A DNA stretch of 64,000 nucleotides from CAIXSC01 sp046349935 (GCA_046349935.1 JAXMBK010000015.1:1-64000); one strand, 5' to 3'. Counted from the stretch's first letter, positions 24,024-34,800 are shown. The notes: generated by a model not told the origin, from the letters alone. Translations and numbers: made by a program.

Positions 24024-25958
24024 TTATAGCCAGCGGGACAGCGGACCGCCACGGGCGGCGAGCGCATCGACGCGGCGAACGACGTCCGGATCTTCCGACA
24101 GGGCTGGCGCGTGATGCGGTTTCACTCGAGCGTCGATGACCAGCGGCCCGCGACATCCCCAATGTTTATGGCGCACGGCCGCTCCGGCCCCGTACACGTC
24201 GGTCGCTGGATCGCTGCGCGTGAACGTCGCCCAGAGGAAATTGCCCAGATCGCGGGCCGCAAATTCGCTGTCGTCGACGACGACGATCAACGTAAAGCGA
24301 CTCCAGGCATCTCCCTCGCGGATCGACGCACAAAAGGCCTCCATCTGTCGCTCGCCCTCGCCTGGACCGAATGCAGAGTCACCGGCCGCCGAATGTCCGG
24401 CCGCGGCGTCCCGCCAGGCGGTCGTCGGTCGCGGGGCGAAACTGGGCGCCGGCGACAACCGCGGCCCCTCGACCGCCAACACCCCCGGAAAGCAAACGCG
24501 CGGCTTCCGGAATCCGGCGATCTCGGCCGGCGCGGCGGCGTCCGCGGCGGAAAACTGCGTCGCCAGTTCCCGCACGGGCGGTCCTGCGGCGGCGATGACA
24601 AGCTTCGAGCCCGAGTTCAATCCGGCGCCCGAGTAGTCGAGCGTGTCGATGGTGGTTTGCGTCTGGAAATGCAGATCGCGCCGCCAATCGACGCGTCGCA
24701 ACACATGCTCGAAGAAGGCCCTGACGTCGTGGATATCCAACTCCGGGTCGTCCAATTCGTTGACGATCCACAAGTACTTCGCGAGCGACAATTGTCCTTG
24801 TCCAAGGATTGCGTTGGCCTGCGTCAGCAGCTCCTGGGGACGCGTCACCGACTGGTACGGCGTGTAGCGTTCGGAGCCGATCGCCAACAACAACGGATGC
24901 ACGCCGGCTGCATCCACCGCATGCACGGCCTTCACGCCGCGCAGCACCGTCGGGATGACGGGCCCCGTGATTTCGTGAATGAGCGCCCCGAACGACGTAT
25001 CTTCCTGAGGCGGCCGACCGACCACGGTGAACGGCCAGATCGCGTCTCGTCGGTGATACACCTTGTCGACCTTCATGACCGGGAAGTCGTGCGCCAAGCT
25101 GTAGTAGCCCAAATGGTCGCCGAACGGCCCCTCGGGCAGCATCTTGTCGGGGATGACGACGCCGCTGATGCAGAAATCGGCCTCGCCATAAACGGGCAAC
25201 GGAACCTTGCGCGTGATCATCGGGATGCGATGTCCCGCCAAGGCGCCGGCAAACGTGAGCTCCGACAGCCCCTCAGGCAACGGCATCACCGCCGCGACGC
25301 TCATCGCCGGCGCACCGCCCACAAAGACATTCACTCGGAACGGCTCTCCCTTGCGCACCGCCGCCGTATGGTGAATGCCGATGCCGCGATGCAATTGATA
25401 ATGCAACCCCAACTCGCGGTCGCGTTCGTATTGACCGCCGGTGAACTGGATGCGGTACATGCCCAAGTTCGACTGCATGAGCCCTGGCCGGTCGACGTGT
25501 TCCGTGTAGACCTGCGGGAGCGTCACGAAGGCGCCGCCGTCCTCCGGCCACGATTGCAACGCCGGCAATTGGCTCAATTGCGTCTCGCCGTCAAGAATGG
25601 GGCCGGTGGAGCAACTGCGCGGCAGCATGGTGAGCGCCGTCAGGGGCGTCTTCCAGAATTCCAGCGGCTTGCGGAGCGCGGCGGTCGGATCGACCTTCAG
25701 GGCCACGAGCCGGCGGACGTCGTCGAGCGTATCGCGGAACAGGAAACGAGCTCGTTCCAGCGTCCCGAACAGATTGGAAACCATGGGGAAGCGGCAATTC
25801 CGCACGTTGGCGTAATACACGGCCGGCCCGCCGGAGCGGTAGACTCGACGATGAATTTCGGCCGCTTCGAGGTGGGCGTCGACCGCATCTTCCAGCCGCA
25901 CGAGATGCCCGGACGACTCCAAATCGGCGACGCATTGACGCAGATTGCGGTACCCCAC
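24024..25958 (-). CDS. UbiD-family (prFMN-dependent) decarboxylase
   Basis: A 644-residue protein if the GTG at 25958 is used (AAGGGA 12 bases upstream); an ATG at 26159 would add 67 weakly coding residues. Family landmarks are the opening YRNLRQCVADLESSGHLVRL, NLGMYRIQF with QLHRGIGIHH, VFVGGAPAMSVAA, and PEGPFGDHLGYY with the conserved acidic loop, then VTRPQELLTQANAILGQGQL. These enzymes use prenylated FMN to decarboxylate aromatic or unsaturated acids; UbiD itself acts in ubiquinone synthesis. Usual length is about 490; the extra length is a Pro/Ala-rich insertion near residues 470-540 and a C-terminal extension. No UbiX flavin prenyltransferase gene is in the window. It is first in the minus-strand run. 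Confidence 0.85.
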   Translation of the reverse strand: MGYRNLRQCVADLESSGHLVRLEDAVDAHLEAAEIHRRVYRSGGPAVYYANVRNCRFPMVSNLFGTLERARFLFRDTLDDVRRLVALKVDPTAALRKPLEFWKTPLTALTMLPRSCSTGPILDGETQLSQLPALQSWPEDGGAFVTLPQVYTEHVDRPGLMQSNLGMYRIQFTGGQYERDRELGLHYQLHRGIGIHHTAAVRKGEPFRVNVFVGGAPAMSVAAVMPLPEGLSELTFAGALAGHRIPMITRKVPLPVYGEADFCISGVVIPDKMLPEGPFGDHLGYYSLAHDFPVMKVDKVYHRRDAIWPFTVVGRPPQEDTSFGALIHEITGPVIPTVLRGVKAVHAVDAAGVHPLLLAIGSERYTPYQSVTRPQELLTQANAILGQGQLSLAKYLWIVNELDDPELDIHDVRAFFEHVLRRVDWRRDLHFQTQTTIDTLDYSGAGLNSGSKLVIAAAGPPVRELATQFSAADAAAPAEIAGFRKPRVCFPGVLAVEGPRLSPAPSFAPRPTTAWRDAAAGHSAAGDSAFGPGEGERQMEAFCASIREGDAWSRFTLIVVVDDSEFAARDLGNFLWATFTRSDPATDVYGAGAAVRHKHWGCRGPLVIDARVKPHHAPALSEDPDVVRRVDALAARGGPLSRWL

Positions 25959-26173
25959 GCTCGACCCGTTCCCTTTCCCTTGCCCTTGCGTTTGGAATTG
26001 TACTTGCCTGACGTCGTTTCCCGTCCCGCGGTATTTCCGGCCCCGCCGTGGTATAGGCGTCGCCCCGTGCCGCGTCCACATGCCAGAAACCGCTGCAGGG
26101 ACGCTAGAATAACGAGCCGCGTCGGCCGACAGTAGGCCGACGTCCATTCGAATCATCATCCAGGGATGTCTCT

Positions 26174-27637
26174 ATGCAGGTTGTTTCGACGGAGTCAGGG
26201 GTCGCACAGTTAGAAGCCGATGCGTTGGTCGTCGCCGTTTACGGGTCGGAGCCGCTGAGCGGCGCGGCGGCGGACGTAGATCGAGCGACGGGGGGCGTGA
26301 TCACGCGTCTGCGCGAAGTCGGAGAAATCGCCGGCAAGCCGCTCGAAGTCACCTCGATTTACGCACCGTCCGGTCTCAAGACGACGCAAGTCGTCGTTCT
26401 CGGGCTCGGCGAGCGGGCGAAGATTTCCACGGCGCTGGCCTACAAGGCGGCCGGCGCCGCGTCCAAGCAACTGGCCGCCAAACCGCGAAAGCGCGTCGTC
26501 TACGCCATCGGACAGGATTGGTCGGCCGACTTTCTCGAAGCGGCCGTTTGCGGCGCCATGTCGGGCTGCCACGGGCAGGATCTGTATCGCGCTGAAAAGA
26601 AGCGGCACCCCTTTGGCGAACTTGCCTTCCACGGCGTCGACGACGCGACGCTGGGCGCCGCCCGCATCGTGGGTGAGAGCATTCTGCTGACGCGCCGTTT
26701 GGTCAACGAACCGCCCAGCGAGATGTACCCGGAAGCGTTCGCCGTGGTTGCGGCGCGCGTGGCTGAGGAATGCCAGTTGGAAAGCGAGATCTGGGATCGC
26801 GACCGCTTGGCCTCCGAACGCTGCGCAGCGCTGCTGGCCGTCGCGCGCGCATCGTCGCGTCCGCCGCGCCTGGTCATCCTCAAGTACCAAGGCGCCGCCG
26901 CGGACCAGCCCTGGCTGGCGCTCGTGGGCAAAGGGGTCACGTTCGACTCAGGCGGTCTGTCGCTGAAACCGTCCGACAGCATGAAGACGATGAAGTGCGA
27001 CATGGCGGGCGCTGCGACCGTCTTGGGCGCCATTCGCGCCATCGCGCGACTCAAGTTGCCCGTCAATGTCATCGCGCTGTGCGGCTTGGTCGAAAACATG
27101 ATCGGCGGCGACGCTTATAAGCTCGGCGACGTCATCAAGGCGCGCAACGGACGCACGATCGAAATCCTCAACACGGACGCCGAAGGGCGAGTGGTGCTGG
27201 CCGACGTCCTCGATGTGGCCGTTGAAAAGGGCGCCGCCAAAATCGTCGACCTGGCGACCCTCACCGGCGCTTGCGTCGTGGCGCTGGGAACCGACGTGGC
27301 GGGCGCTTTGGCGAACGACCAAGCTTGGTGCGACCAGGTGCTCGCCGCCGCGCGCGCCGCGGGCGAGCCGCTCTGGCAGCTGCCGATGTGGCCGGAATAC
27401 AACGAGCACATCAAGAGCGAGGTGGCGGACATCCGGAATATCGGCGACGGCCGTTGGGGCGGCACGATTGCGGGCGCCAAGTTCTTGGAAGAGTTCGTCG
27501 CGGGCAAGCCTTGGACCCACCTGGACATCGCCGGCCCAGCCTACTACGAGTCGAATAAGGCTTGGCAGGACGCGGGCGGCAGTGGGTTGTTCGTCCGCAC
27601 GCTGGTGGAGCTGGCCCGAAAGTCTTCCGCAAGCTAG
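26174..27637 (+). CDS. pepA: Leucyl aminopeptidase (M17)
   Basis: A 487-residue cytosolic aminopeptidase with AGGGA 7 bases before the ATG. The N-terminal macro-like domain (1-160) leads to the catalytic domain with LVGKGVTFDSGGLSLKPSDS (Lys and Asp metal ligands), MKCDMAGAATVLGAI, and the family signature NTDAEGRVVLADVL with its two metal-binding acids. Length and motif order match PepA. It removes N-terminal residues from peptides using two divalent metals; E. coli PepA also binds DNA, which cannot be inferred here. It is divergent from the UbiD-family gene across a gap of 215 bases that holds both promoters, none obvious. Confidence 0.95.
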   Translation: MQVVSTESGVAQLEADALVVAVYGSEPLSGAAADVDRATGGVITRLREVGEIAGKPLEVTSIYAPSGLKTTQVVVLGLGERAKISTALAYKAAGAASKQLAAKPRKRVVYAIGQDWSADFLEAAVCGAMSGCHGQDLYRAEKKRHPFGELAFHGVDDATLGAARIVGESILLTRRLVNEPPSEMYPEAFAVVAARVAEECQLESEIWDRDRLASERCAALLAVARASSRPPRLVILKYQGAAADQPWLALVGKGVTFDSGGLSLKPSDSMKTMKCDMAGAATVLGAIRAIARLKLPVNVIALCGLVENMIGGDAYKLGDVIKARNGRTIEILNTDAEGRVVLADVLDVAVEKGAAKIVDLATLTGACVVALGTDVAGALANDQAWCDQVLAAARAAGEPLWQLPMWPEYNEHIKSEVADIRNIGDGRWGGTIAGAKFLEEFVAGKPWTHLDIAGPAYYESNKAWQDAGGSGLFVRTLVELARKSSAS

Positions 27638-27669
27638 CGTTGCGTAGATCTCGGCGGAATGCGGAATCT

Positions 27670-27705
27670 GCTCGAGCCGCCCGGCAAGAACGGCGCGCCT
27701 CGAGC
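27670..27705. terminator. Possible hairpin terminator after pepA
   Basis: gctcgag at 27670-27676 pairs with ctcgagc at 27699-27705 around a GC-rich 22-base centre that can extend the stem. No T-run. It lies 33 bases past the pepA stop. Confidence 0.4.
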
Positions 27706-27787
27706 GAATAAGGGGCCAAATGAGGACGGGGCCCCGCGGTTCGGTAAGCGGCCAAACACAATCCGTTCTCGCAACAGGAGTTAGAGT

Positions 27788-28462
27788 ATGTGGACGATCT
27801 TTCTGGTCTGTGCAGTGATCGGCGGCACGGTGCTGGTTTGCCAGTTCACACTCACCCTCCTGGGTCTCGGCGGCGATCACGGCGGCGATTTCAGCAGCCA
27901 CGGCGGCGACATCGGGCACGCGGATGTTCCCGACGGTCACGCCGACGTGCCGCATGCCGAAGTCCACGCCGACGCGCATGGCGGAACAGGCGTCGAAGAA
28001 GGTCATGACGCGGGCGGACAGCACGGCTCGACCTGGCTGTTCGGCGTCATCTCGTTCCGCACCATCGTCGCAGCGCTCACTTTTTTCGGGCTCAGCGGCA
28101 TGGCCTGCATCTCGGCCGACCAGCCGCTGCCGACGACTTTGACCATCGCCATCGGCAGCGGTTTAGCCGCCATGTTGGTGGTGCACAGCGTCATGCGATT
28201 GTTTTTCAAGCTGGCGGAAGACGGCACGATCCGCGTAACCCGCGCCATCGGTCGTGAAGCCAAGGTTTACATCCCGATCCCCGCGCACAACGAAGGCGTG
28301 GGGAAAGTGCAGGTGCGCGTCCAGGATCGCTTGGTCGAGTACACCGCCGTCAACACTTCGACGCATGCACTGAAAACGGGAGCTAGAGTACTCGTGGTCG
28401 CCGTCCGAGGCGGGAACACGCTCGTGGTCCGCCCCGTGGAAGAAGAGTCGGTCGCAACCTGA
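27788..28462 (+). CDS. NfeD-like membrane protein with His/Asp-rich loop
   Basis: A 224-residue protein with AGGAG 7 bases before the ATG. It has an N-terminal helix (2-27), an extracytoplasmic or loop segment 28-82 rich in His, Asp and Gly (9 His and 8 Asp, for example HADVPDGHADVPHAEVHADA), two more helices (about 83-105 and 117-142), and a C-terminal OB-fold-like domain (REAKVYIPIPAHNEGVGKVQ...ARVLVVAVRGGNTLVVRPV). NfeD proteins are encoded beside flotillins and act with them in membrane microdomains. The flotillin gene starts 168 bases downstream. The His-rich loop is not a standard NfeD element and may bind zinc or nickel. Confidence 0.85.
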   Translation: MWTIFLVCAVIGGTVLVCQFTLTLLGLGGDHGGDFSSHGGDIGHADVPDGHADVPHAEVHADAHGGTGVEEGHDAGGQHGSTWLFGVISFRTIVAALTFFGLSGMACISADQPLPTTLTIAIGSGLAAMLVVHSVMRLFFKLAEDGTIRVTRAIGREAKVYIPIPAHNEGVGKVQVRVQDRLVEYTAVNTSTHALKTGARVLVVAVRGGNTLVVRPVEEESVAT

Positions 28463-28629
28463 CCGACGCACGGCGCTTTTCCGCCGCTCGGCACGTCGCT
28501 TGATCGACGCCGACCGGCGCGGGCTTTTTGAATGGCCATTGTCGACTGCGGAGAGGCTGCGCGCCGGCGTCGCTATCCGCATCGGATGAACGATTCGGTT
28601 CGTACCCGCAATACAAGGAATCCAGCACT

Positions 28630-30192
28630 ATGTCTGCACCGCTTCTTTTCGCGGACACCACTCAGGTCCTGTTGACGATCATCGGCGGCACGATCGTCAT
28701 GATGTTCTTCATGTTCGTCATCCTGTTCATGAAGCAATTCAAGCGGTGCCCCAGCAACCGCATCCTGGTGATCTACGGGAAAACGGGAAAGGTCGGCAAC
28801 GCGGCTCGAACCATCCACGGCGGCGCCGCTTTCGTCGTGCCGCTGATCCAAGACTACGCCTACCTCAGCCTGGAGCCGATTCAGATTGAAGTGCCGCTGC
28901 GCGGCGCCCTGTCGGCGGAAAACATTCGAGTGAGCGTCCCCAGCGTGTTCACCGTCGCCATCGACACGTCGCCCGAGGTGATGCAGAACGCGGCCGTTCG
29001 CTTGCTCGGGCTGTCCGTGGGCGAGATTCGCAAACAGGCGGAAGAAATCATCTTCGGCCAGTTGCGCCAAGTCATCGCCTCGATGCACATCGAAGAAATC
29101 AATCGCGACCGCGATAAGTTTCTCGCCCACATCCAAACGTCGCTCGAACCGGAACTCAACAAGATCGGCTTGCAGCTGATCAACGTGAACATCACCGACA
29201 TCACCGACGAGTCGGGATACATCGACGCGATCGGCCAGAAGGCGGCGTCGGAAGCGATCCAGAAGGCGCGCGGCGACGTGGCCGACAACGTGCGGATGGG
29301 TGAAATCCGAGTCGCTGCGGCCGACCGCGACAAGGCGGTTCAAGTCGCCGAAGCGCGCAAGGAACAAGCCATCGGTACTCGCACCGCCGAACGCGAACAG
29401 GCCATAAGCCTCGCGTCGCTCGAAAAGGAACAAGTCATCGGCGAAAAGCAGGCGGCGTTCGAACGCGAATCGCAAGTGAAGGCGGCCGAACAACAGATGC
29501 GTATTCGAGTCGCGGAGGCCGACGCTTCGGCCATCGCCGGCGAAAACTTGTCGCAAGCCAAGATCGCCGCGTCGCAAGCCGAACTGGCCGTCCACCGTGC
29601 TGAAGCCTATCAGTTGGGCGAAAGCAAGAAGAAGGAAGCCGAAGCCGCGGTACTCGAAGCCCAAAACCGCGCGATGGCCAAGGCGGCCGAAGCCCAAGCG
29701 CAACGCGTGGAAGCCGAACAGCGAGCGGCCCTCGAAGCCCCCGCGAAAGCTCAGAAAGCCAAACAGATCGTCGATGCCGAAGCGGCTGCCGAACGCCGCC
29801 GACTTGAAGCCAAGGCCGAAGCCGACGCCATCTTCCTGAAGCTCGACGCCGAAGCTCGCGGCAACTACGAGATCCTGGCGAAGAAGGGCGAAGGTCTCAA
29901 ACAAATCATCGAAGCGTGCGGCGGCTCGAAGGAAGCCTTCCAAATGCTGATGCTCGAACACCTCGATAATCTGGCCGAAGCGTCCAGCCGCGCCATCTCG
30001 AACATCAAGTTCGACAAGGTCGTGGTTTGGGAAGGCGGCGCTCAGAACGGCGGCCGCGGCGCCGTGGGCGACTTCCTCTCGAACATGTCCAAAACCCTGC
30101 CGCCGATGATGCAGGTCATGAAGGACATCGGCGGCGTCGAACTGCCCGAATCGCTCGTGAAGTTCACCGGCGAAGAAGAAAAGAAGTCGTAA
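28630..30192 (+). CDS. Flotillin-like SPFH protein
   Basis: A 520-residue protein starting at 28630 (AAGGA about 11 bases upstream). A membrane segment (about 12-33) is followed by the SPFH domain (IQIEVPLRGALSAENIRVSVPSVFTVAIDTSPEVMQNAA; SVGEIRKQAEEIIFGQLRQVIASM; INVNITDITDESGYIDAIGQKAASEAI). A long Ala/Glu/Lys coiled coil (about 225-430) and a flotillin C-terminus complete it. It should oligomerise on the inner face of the cytoplasmic membrane and organise lipid domains with the NfeD-like protein encoded before it. Length and order match bacterial FloT/YuaG. A strong hairpin follows. Confidence 0.93.
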   Translation: MSAPLLFADTTQVLLTIIGGTIVMMFFMFVILFMKQFKRCPSNRILVIYGKTGKVGNAARTIHGGAAFVVPLIQDYAYLSLEPIQIEVPLRGALSAENIRVSVPSVFTVAIDTSPEVMQNAAVRLLGLSVGEIRKQAEEIIFGQLRQVIASMHIEEINRDRDKFLAHIQTSLEPELNKIGLQLINVNITDITDESGYIDAIGQKAASEAIQKARGDVADNVRMGEIRVAAADRDKAVQVAEARKEQAIGTRTAEREQAISLASLEKEQVIGEKQAAFERESQVKAAEQQMRIRVAEADASAIAGENLSQAKIAASQAELAVHRAEAYQLGESKKKEAEAAVLEAQNRAMAKAAEAQAQRVEAEQRAALEAPAKAQKAKQIVDAEAAAERRRLEAKAEADAIFLKLDAEARGNYEILAKKGEGLKQIIEACGGSKEAFQMLMLEHLDNLAEASSRAISNIKFDKVVVWEGGAQNGGRGAVGDFLSNMSKTLPPMMQVMKDIGGVELPESLVKFTGEEEKKS

Positions 30193-30210
30193 CGGCGAGA
30201 TCAAGAACCG

Positions 30211-30241
30211 CGGCGTCGGCTGACCATTTCAGCCGACGCCG
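30211..30241. terminator. Hairpin terminator after the flotillin gene
   Basis: Perfect 13-base arms cggcgtcggctga / tcagccgacgccg around ccatt, 18 bases past the flotillin stop, between convergent genes. No T-run. The remaining 126 bases up to 30367 show only GC-rich sequence. Confidence 0.75.
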
Positions 30242-30367
30242 AGCTAGCGGACGGCTGACGATGCGCCCCGCCGCAGGACGCGGCGACGACGCGCTGCGGC
30301 GTTTCTCGAAGCCAAGTGCTAGCGCACCGGCGGCTGAAGTGCAACTTTTAAGTCAGGCGTTCGACGC

Positions 30368-31810
30368 CTACGCCAACACGCCGTCGACCACTTCGCCATG
30401 CACGTCGGTCAACCGGAAATCACGGCCGGCGAAACGATAGGTCAGCTTCTTGTGGTCGAAGCCCAGCAAATGCAGCATCGTGGCGTGTAGGTCGTGCAGG
30501 TGGACTTTGTTCTCCACCGCATAATAGCCGTAATCGTCGGTCGCCCCGTAGCGAATCCCTGGCTTCACGCCGCCCCCCGCCATCCACATCGTGTACCCTT
30601 GCGGGTTATGGTCGCGGCCGTCATTCCCCTGCGCCGACGGCGTCCGTCCAAACTCGCCGCCCCACAATACCAGCGTGTCTTCCAAGAGCCCGCGCTGCTT
30701 GAGATCGTGGATCAGCGCTGCGATCGGCTGGTCGACCTCCATCGCATTCCGCCCGTGATCGGCCTTCAGATTGCCGTGCTGATCCCATTTGTAACTGTGG
30801 GAAATCTGCACGAACCGTACGCCCCGCTCGGCGAATCGCCGCGCCATGAGGCACTGTCGACCAAAATTGCGAGTCGCCGGATTGTCCAGTCCGTAGGCCC
30901 GCTGAGTCGCCTCGGTCTCGTCCGCTACGCTTTGCAGTTCGGGCGCCGCCGTCTGCAGCTGAAACGCAAGTTCAAACGAGCGAATGCGGGCTTCGAGCGC
31001 CGAGTCGGGACCCGATTGTTCTAAATGCGAGGCGCTGAGCGACTGGACCATCTCGAGTTCCAGTTGCTGCAAATGGCGCGGCGTCTTGTCGGCCGACGCA
31101 ATGAACGGGATGGCCGCTTGGTCCGCGGGAATGCTGGCGTTGCCGATCGGCGTTCCTTGGTACACGGCCGGCAAAAAGGCCGAACTGTAGGCATTCACGC
31201 CGCCGTGCGTCAGCGTCGGACAAACGGTAATGAACCCCGGCAGGTTTTCGTTCTCCGTCCCCAGCCCATACGTGATCCACGACCCCATGCTCGGACGTAC
31301 AAACGTATCGCTGCCCGTGTGCAGTTCCAACAGCGCGGCGCCGTGACGGGAATTGCTGCCCCACATGCCGTTGATGATGCACAGGTCGTCGACGCATTTG
31401 CCGACGTGCGGAAACAGATCGCTGACCCACGCCCCGCTTTGTCCATACTGCCGGAACTTCCACGGGGACTTCAACAAGTTGCCGGTCTGAGACGATACGA
31501 CTCGCGGCTTGTCGAACGGCAACGGTTTGCCGTGATCGCGCTCCAGCAGCGGCTTGTAGTCAAACGTGTCAACCTGACTCGGCCCGCCGTGCATGAACAC
31601 GAAGATCACGCGTTTCGCTTTCGCGGGGAAGTGCGGCGCCTTGGGCGACATTGGATTGGCGCTGGCGGAGGACGCAGGCGACGGCGACGCGGCGCTCGCC
31701 GGTTCGCCCATCAATCCGGCCAACGCGAGGCTCCCGAAACCGGCCGCACACCCGCGCAGCATCTCGCGTCGGCTCCACACCTGCGAAAACTGACGGCACG
31801 CATGTCGCAT
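30368..31810 (-). CDS. DUF1501 protein with Tat signal
   Basis: A 480-residue protein; the ATG at 31810 has GGAGGAAG 6 bases upstream. The twin-arginine signal is SRREMLRGCAAGFGSLALAGL, so it is exported folded. The DUF1501 body shows VIFVFMHGGPSQVDTFDYKP, INGMWGSNSRHGAALLELHTG, FVQISHSYKWDQHGN and LVLWGGEFGRTPSAQGNDGRDHN, which resemble the sulfatase/alkaline-phosphatase fold. No formylglycine Cys/Ser motif of true sulfatases is present. It starts 16 bases after the DUF1549/DUF1553 gene. These two families form the commonest planctomycete gene pair, and their products are expected to work together at the membrane. Confidence 0.93.
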   Translation of the reverse strand: MRHACRQFSQVWSRREMLRGCAAGFGSLALAGLMGEPASAASPSPASSASANPMSPKAPHFPAKAKRVIFVFMHGGPSQVDTFDYKPLLERDHGKPLPFDKPRVVSSQTGNLLKSPWKFRQYGQSGAWVSDLFPHVGKCVDDLCIINGMWGSNSRHGAALLELHTGSDTFVRPSMGSWITYGLGTENENLPGFITVCPTLTHGGVNAYSSAFLPAVYQGTPIGNASIPADQAAIPFIASADKTPRHLQQLELEMVQSLSASHLEQSGPDSALEARIRSFELAFQLQTAAPELQSVADETEATQRAYGLDNPATRNFGRQCLMARRFAERGVRFVQISHSYKWDQHGNLKADHGRNAMEVDQPIAALIHDLKQRGLLEDTLVLWGGEFGRTPSAQGNDGRDHNPQGYTMWMAGGGVKPGIRYGATDDYGYYAVENKVHLHDLHATMLHLLGFDHKKLTYRFAGRDFRLTDVHGEVVDGVLA

Positions 31811-31826
31811 GGAGAACTTCCTCCGC

Positions 31827-34800
31827 TTAGTCCAAATACACAAACTCGTTCGCCGAAAGCACGGCGCGAGCCAGCGCTCGCCACGCCAACTCCCGCGCCT
31901 CGCCCTCTGATTCCGTCTGTCCGCGCACCGCGGTCAAATACCGATCAACGAACGCCAATCCGCGTTCGACTTCGTCTTCCTTCGGCGAGCGGGACACGGT
32001 GCGCTCATACAAAAGCGTCACGCGCGCCGCGTCATCCACAGCCGGCTCGCGCAACAACTGCACCGCCAACTCGCGACTCGCCGTCGCCGTGATCTGGCTG
32101 TTCAACATGAACAACGCTTGCGGCGCCACGGTCGTCGCTTCCCGCTGCCCCGCCGCCACGCTGGGGTCGGCGAAGTCGAACGCTTGGAACACTTCGTAGA
32201 GCGCACTGCGCACCACCGGCACGTAGACCGAGCGACAACGCAGGTCGTAAATCGCCGGATTCACGTTCGCGGTGCTCGTCACATACTGCCGATTCTTGAT
32301 GGGCAGATTCGTCCCGCCCATTTTGAAGTCGAGCCCCGCGGACGCCGCCAGAATGGCGTCTCGAATCTCTTCCGCCGACAGGCGCCGACGCGGCATGCGC
32401 CACATCCGCCGATTTTCGGGATCGACCGCGCCTGCTCGTTCATCCCACTGGTCGCTCATCGCGTACGTCGCCGACAACGCCATTTCACGTTGCAGCGATT
32501 TCCAACTCCATTCGCGACGAATCAGTTCTCGCGCCATCCAATCGAGCAACTCAGGATGCGTCGGACTCTCTCCCAACAAGCCGAAGTTGTCTGGGGAGCG
32601 CACCAACGCCTGCCCGAAGTTCCATAACCAAAGCCGATTGGCGATCACGCGCGGCGCCAGCGGCTGGTCGGGTCGAGTCAGCCAGCGAGCGAGCTCCAAG
32701 CGTCCGCTCGTTCCCTCGCCGATCGTCGCCGACTCGCCTCCCGGCAGCACGCGCAAAAAGCGACGCGCGATCTCTTCGCCCTGCGTCAGATGGCTGCCGC
32801 GGAAATGGATGCGGACGTTTTCCGGTTTTACATCGGAAACGGCCATCGCCTCGGGAATTTCCGGCATCTGTTTCTCGATCGCCGCCGCCGCGTCGCGCAG
32901 CGCCGTCAACTGCCGCCGGACGTCTTCCGACAACAAGGCTTCCACGTTCTTCGGCTGTGCAAACGGTCCCTTGGCGCCGTGCAACGCCGGCTTGAGCGCT
33001 TCATCGCGTCCTAATCGCTCCGCCAACTCCCGCAGATCGTAACTGCCATCCGCTCGACGCAGCCCCACGAAGCCCACTCGCTCGGCGACCTGCTTGGCCA
33101 TCTCCCCTGTAAGCGAACTCGCCTCGCGCCGCGCGACCGCCGCGCGCCACACGGCCAAAGGAGAATCCATCTTGTCGACGGTCGCCTCCAGGAACTGCGT
33201 CCACTGGTCGATTAACGCGGCATCCAACGGCGCAGCCGTTGCGGAGCTCGAGTCGATCGCGGCCGGATCCAAGGAGTCGTCTTTCTCAAACGCCAGCAGC
33301 AGTTTGTCGATGTGCGGGAAGAACACGGGTTGCTCAAGCCGCACGGTGTTCTTGCCAGCCGACAATCGCACCACTCCTTCGATGAACCACTTCTGTCCTT
33401 CCGGCTGCCAACTTCCGGTGACTTTTCCCGCGGCGCCTTCCACCGCGAGCCGCCCGTTCACAAACACCTGACACGGACGACTGGCTTCCGCCGCGTACCG
33501 CAATTCCAACCGATACGCGCCGGCTCGTTCGACCTCGATGTCGTATTCCGCGAAGTTCGGCGTCTCGCCGCGATTCACCAAGACGCCGATTCCGGCGCCG
33601 TACGTCGTCGTGTCTTTCGTCACGTTCCCGCGGTCATATTGTTCGGCTTCCAGCACCTTCAGCCCCGCCAGCTTTTCCCGCTCGGCCGCCGACATGTCGC
33701 CGTAGGGCTCGGCGTTCGCCAGAATTGCTTCCACGTCCAGTTTGCGTTGCGCGGCCAACAGGTACTCGCCGGCGCGCGGACGCTGGGCTTCCAGCCACGC
33801 TTTCGCCGCCGCGGTCGCCAGCGACGTCGCTTCCGAACGCTTGGCCTCCGCCTGCTGTTTGAGTGCATCGCGCCGCGCGACGGTCTGTTTGTCGGCGATC
33901 GGTCGCTCTTGCCAGACGGCGACCACGTTGTGATTCACCATCGTCTTCGTGCTCTTGAAGATGCCGGCCAGCGCGTAGTAGTCATGCAAGTCGATCGGGT
34001 CGTACTTGTGATCGTGACAACGAGCGCACCCCAACGTCATCCCCAGCAGCGACTTGCCGAGCGTGTCAATCTGCTCGTCGATAATGTCCATCTGCATCTT
34101 GACCGGATCGTCTTCCGCCAACATCTTCGCACCGAGCGAAAGGAAGCCGGTCGCGACGATCCCCTCGCGTTCCGACTCGTCGCCGTCGTGCGGCAGCAAG
34201 TCCCCCGCGATCTGCTCCTGCACAAACCGGTCGTAAGGTTTGTCGCGATTCAACGACGCGATCACATAGTCGCGATAGCGGAACGCGTTCGCGTATGCCA
34301 GGTTCTCATCGAGCCCGTTGGAGTCGGCGTAGCGGGCCAAGTCGAGCCAATGACGCCCGAAGCGTTCTCCGTAACGAGGCGACGCCAGATACTTGTCGAC
34401 GACCCGCGCCCTTGCATCGGGCGCATCGTCGGCCAGAAACGTCTGCAACTCGTCCACCCGCGGCGGCAAGCCTGTCAGATTGAACGCCGTGCGTCGCAGC
34501 CACGCGGCCGGCGCTGCCGCCGGCGCCGGCGACAATTGGGCCTGCTCGAGTCCCTTCAGAACGAACGCGTCCAGCGGCGATTGCACCCATTCGGAGCGGC
34601 GAACCATCGGCGGCGTTTGTGGCTGTAACGGCTGGAACGACCAGTGGCCGCGCTGCGCGTCATTAAAAGTCATCTGCGGCGACTTGCCGTTGGCGGCGCC
34701 CCCTTTCGCCAGCGGCGCCAAATCTTGCATCGGCCACGGCGCGCCTTGCTTCACCCACTCCATCAAGTCGGCGATCTGATTGGCGGCCAGCTTTTTCTTC

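Noticed and set aside
24111..26135. 674-residue plus-strand open frame opposite the UbiD-family gene
   Set aside because: Antisense shadow in GC-rich DNA: Arg/Gln/His-rich with no domain, and the minus strand has clear family motifs.
28573..30204. 543-residue minus-strand open frame opposite flotillin
   Set aside because: Low-complexity Phe/Gly/Leu-rich complement of the Ala/Glu/Lys coiled coil; no start signal.
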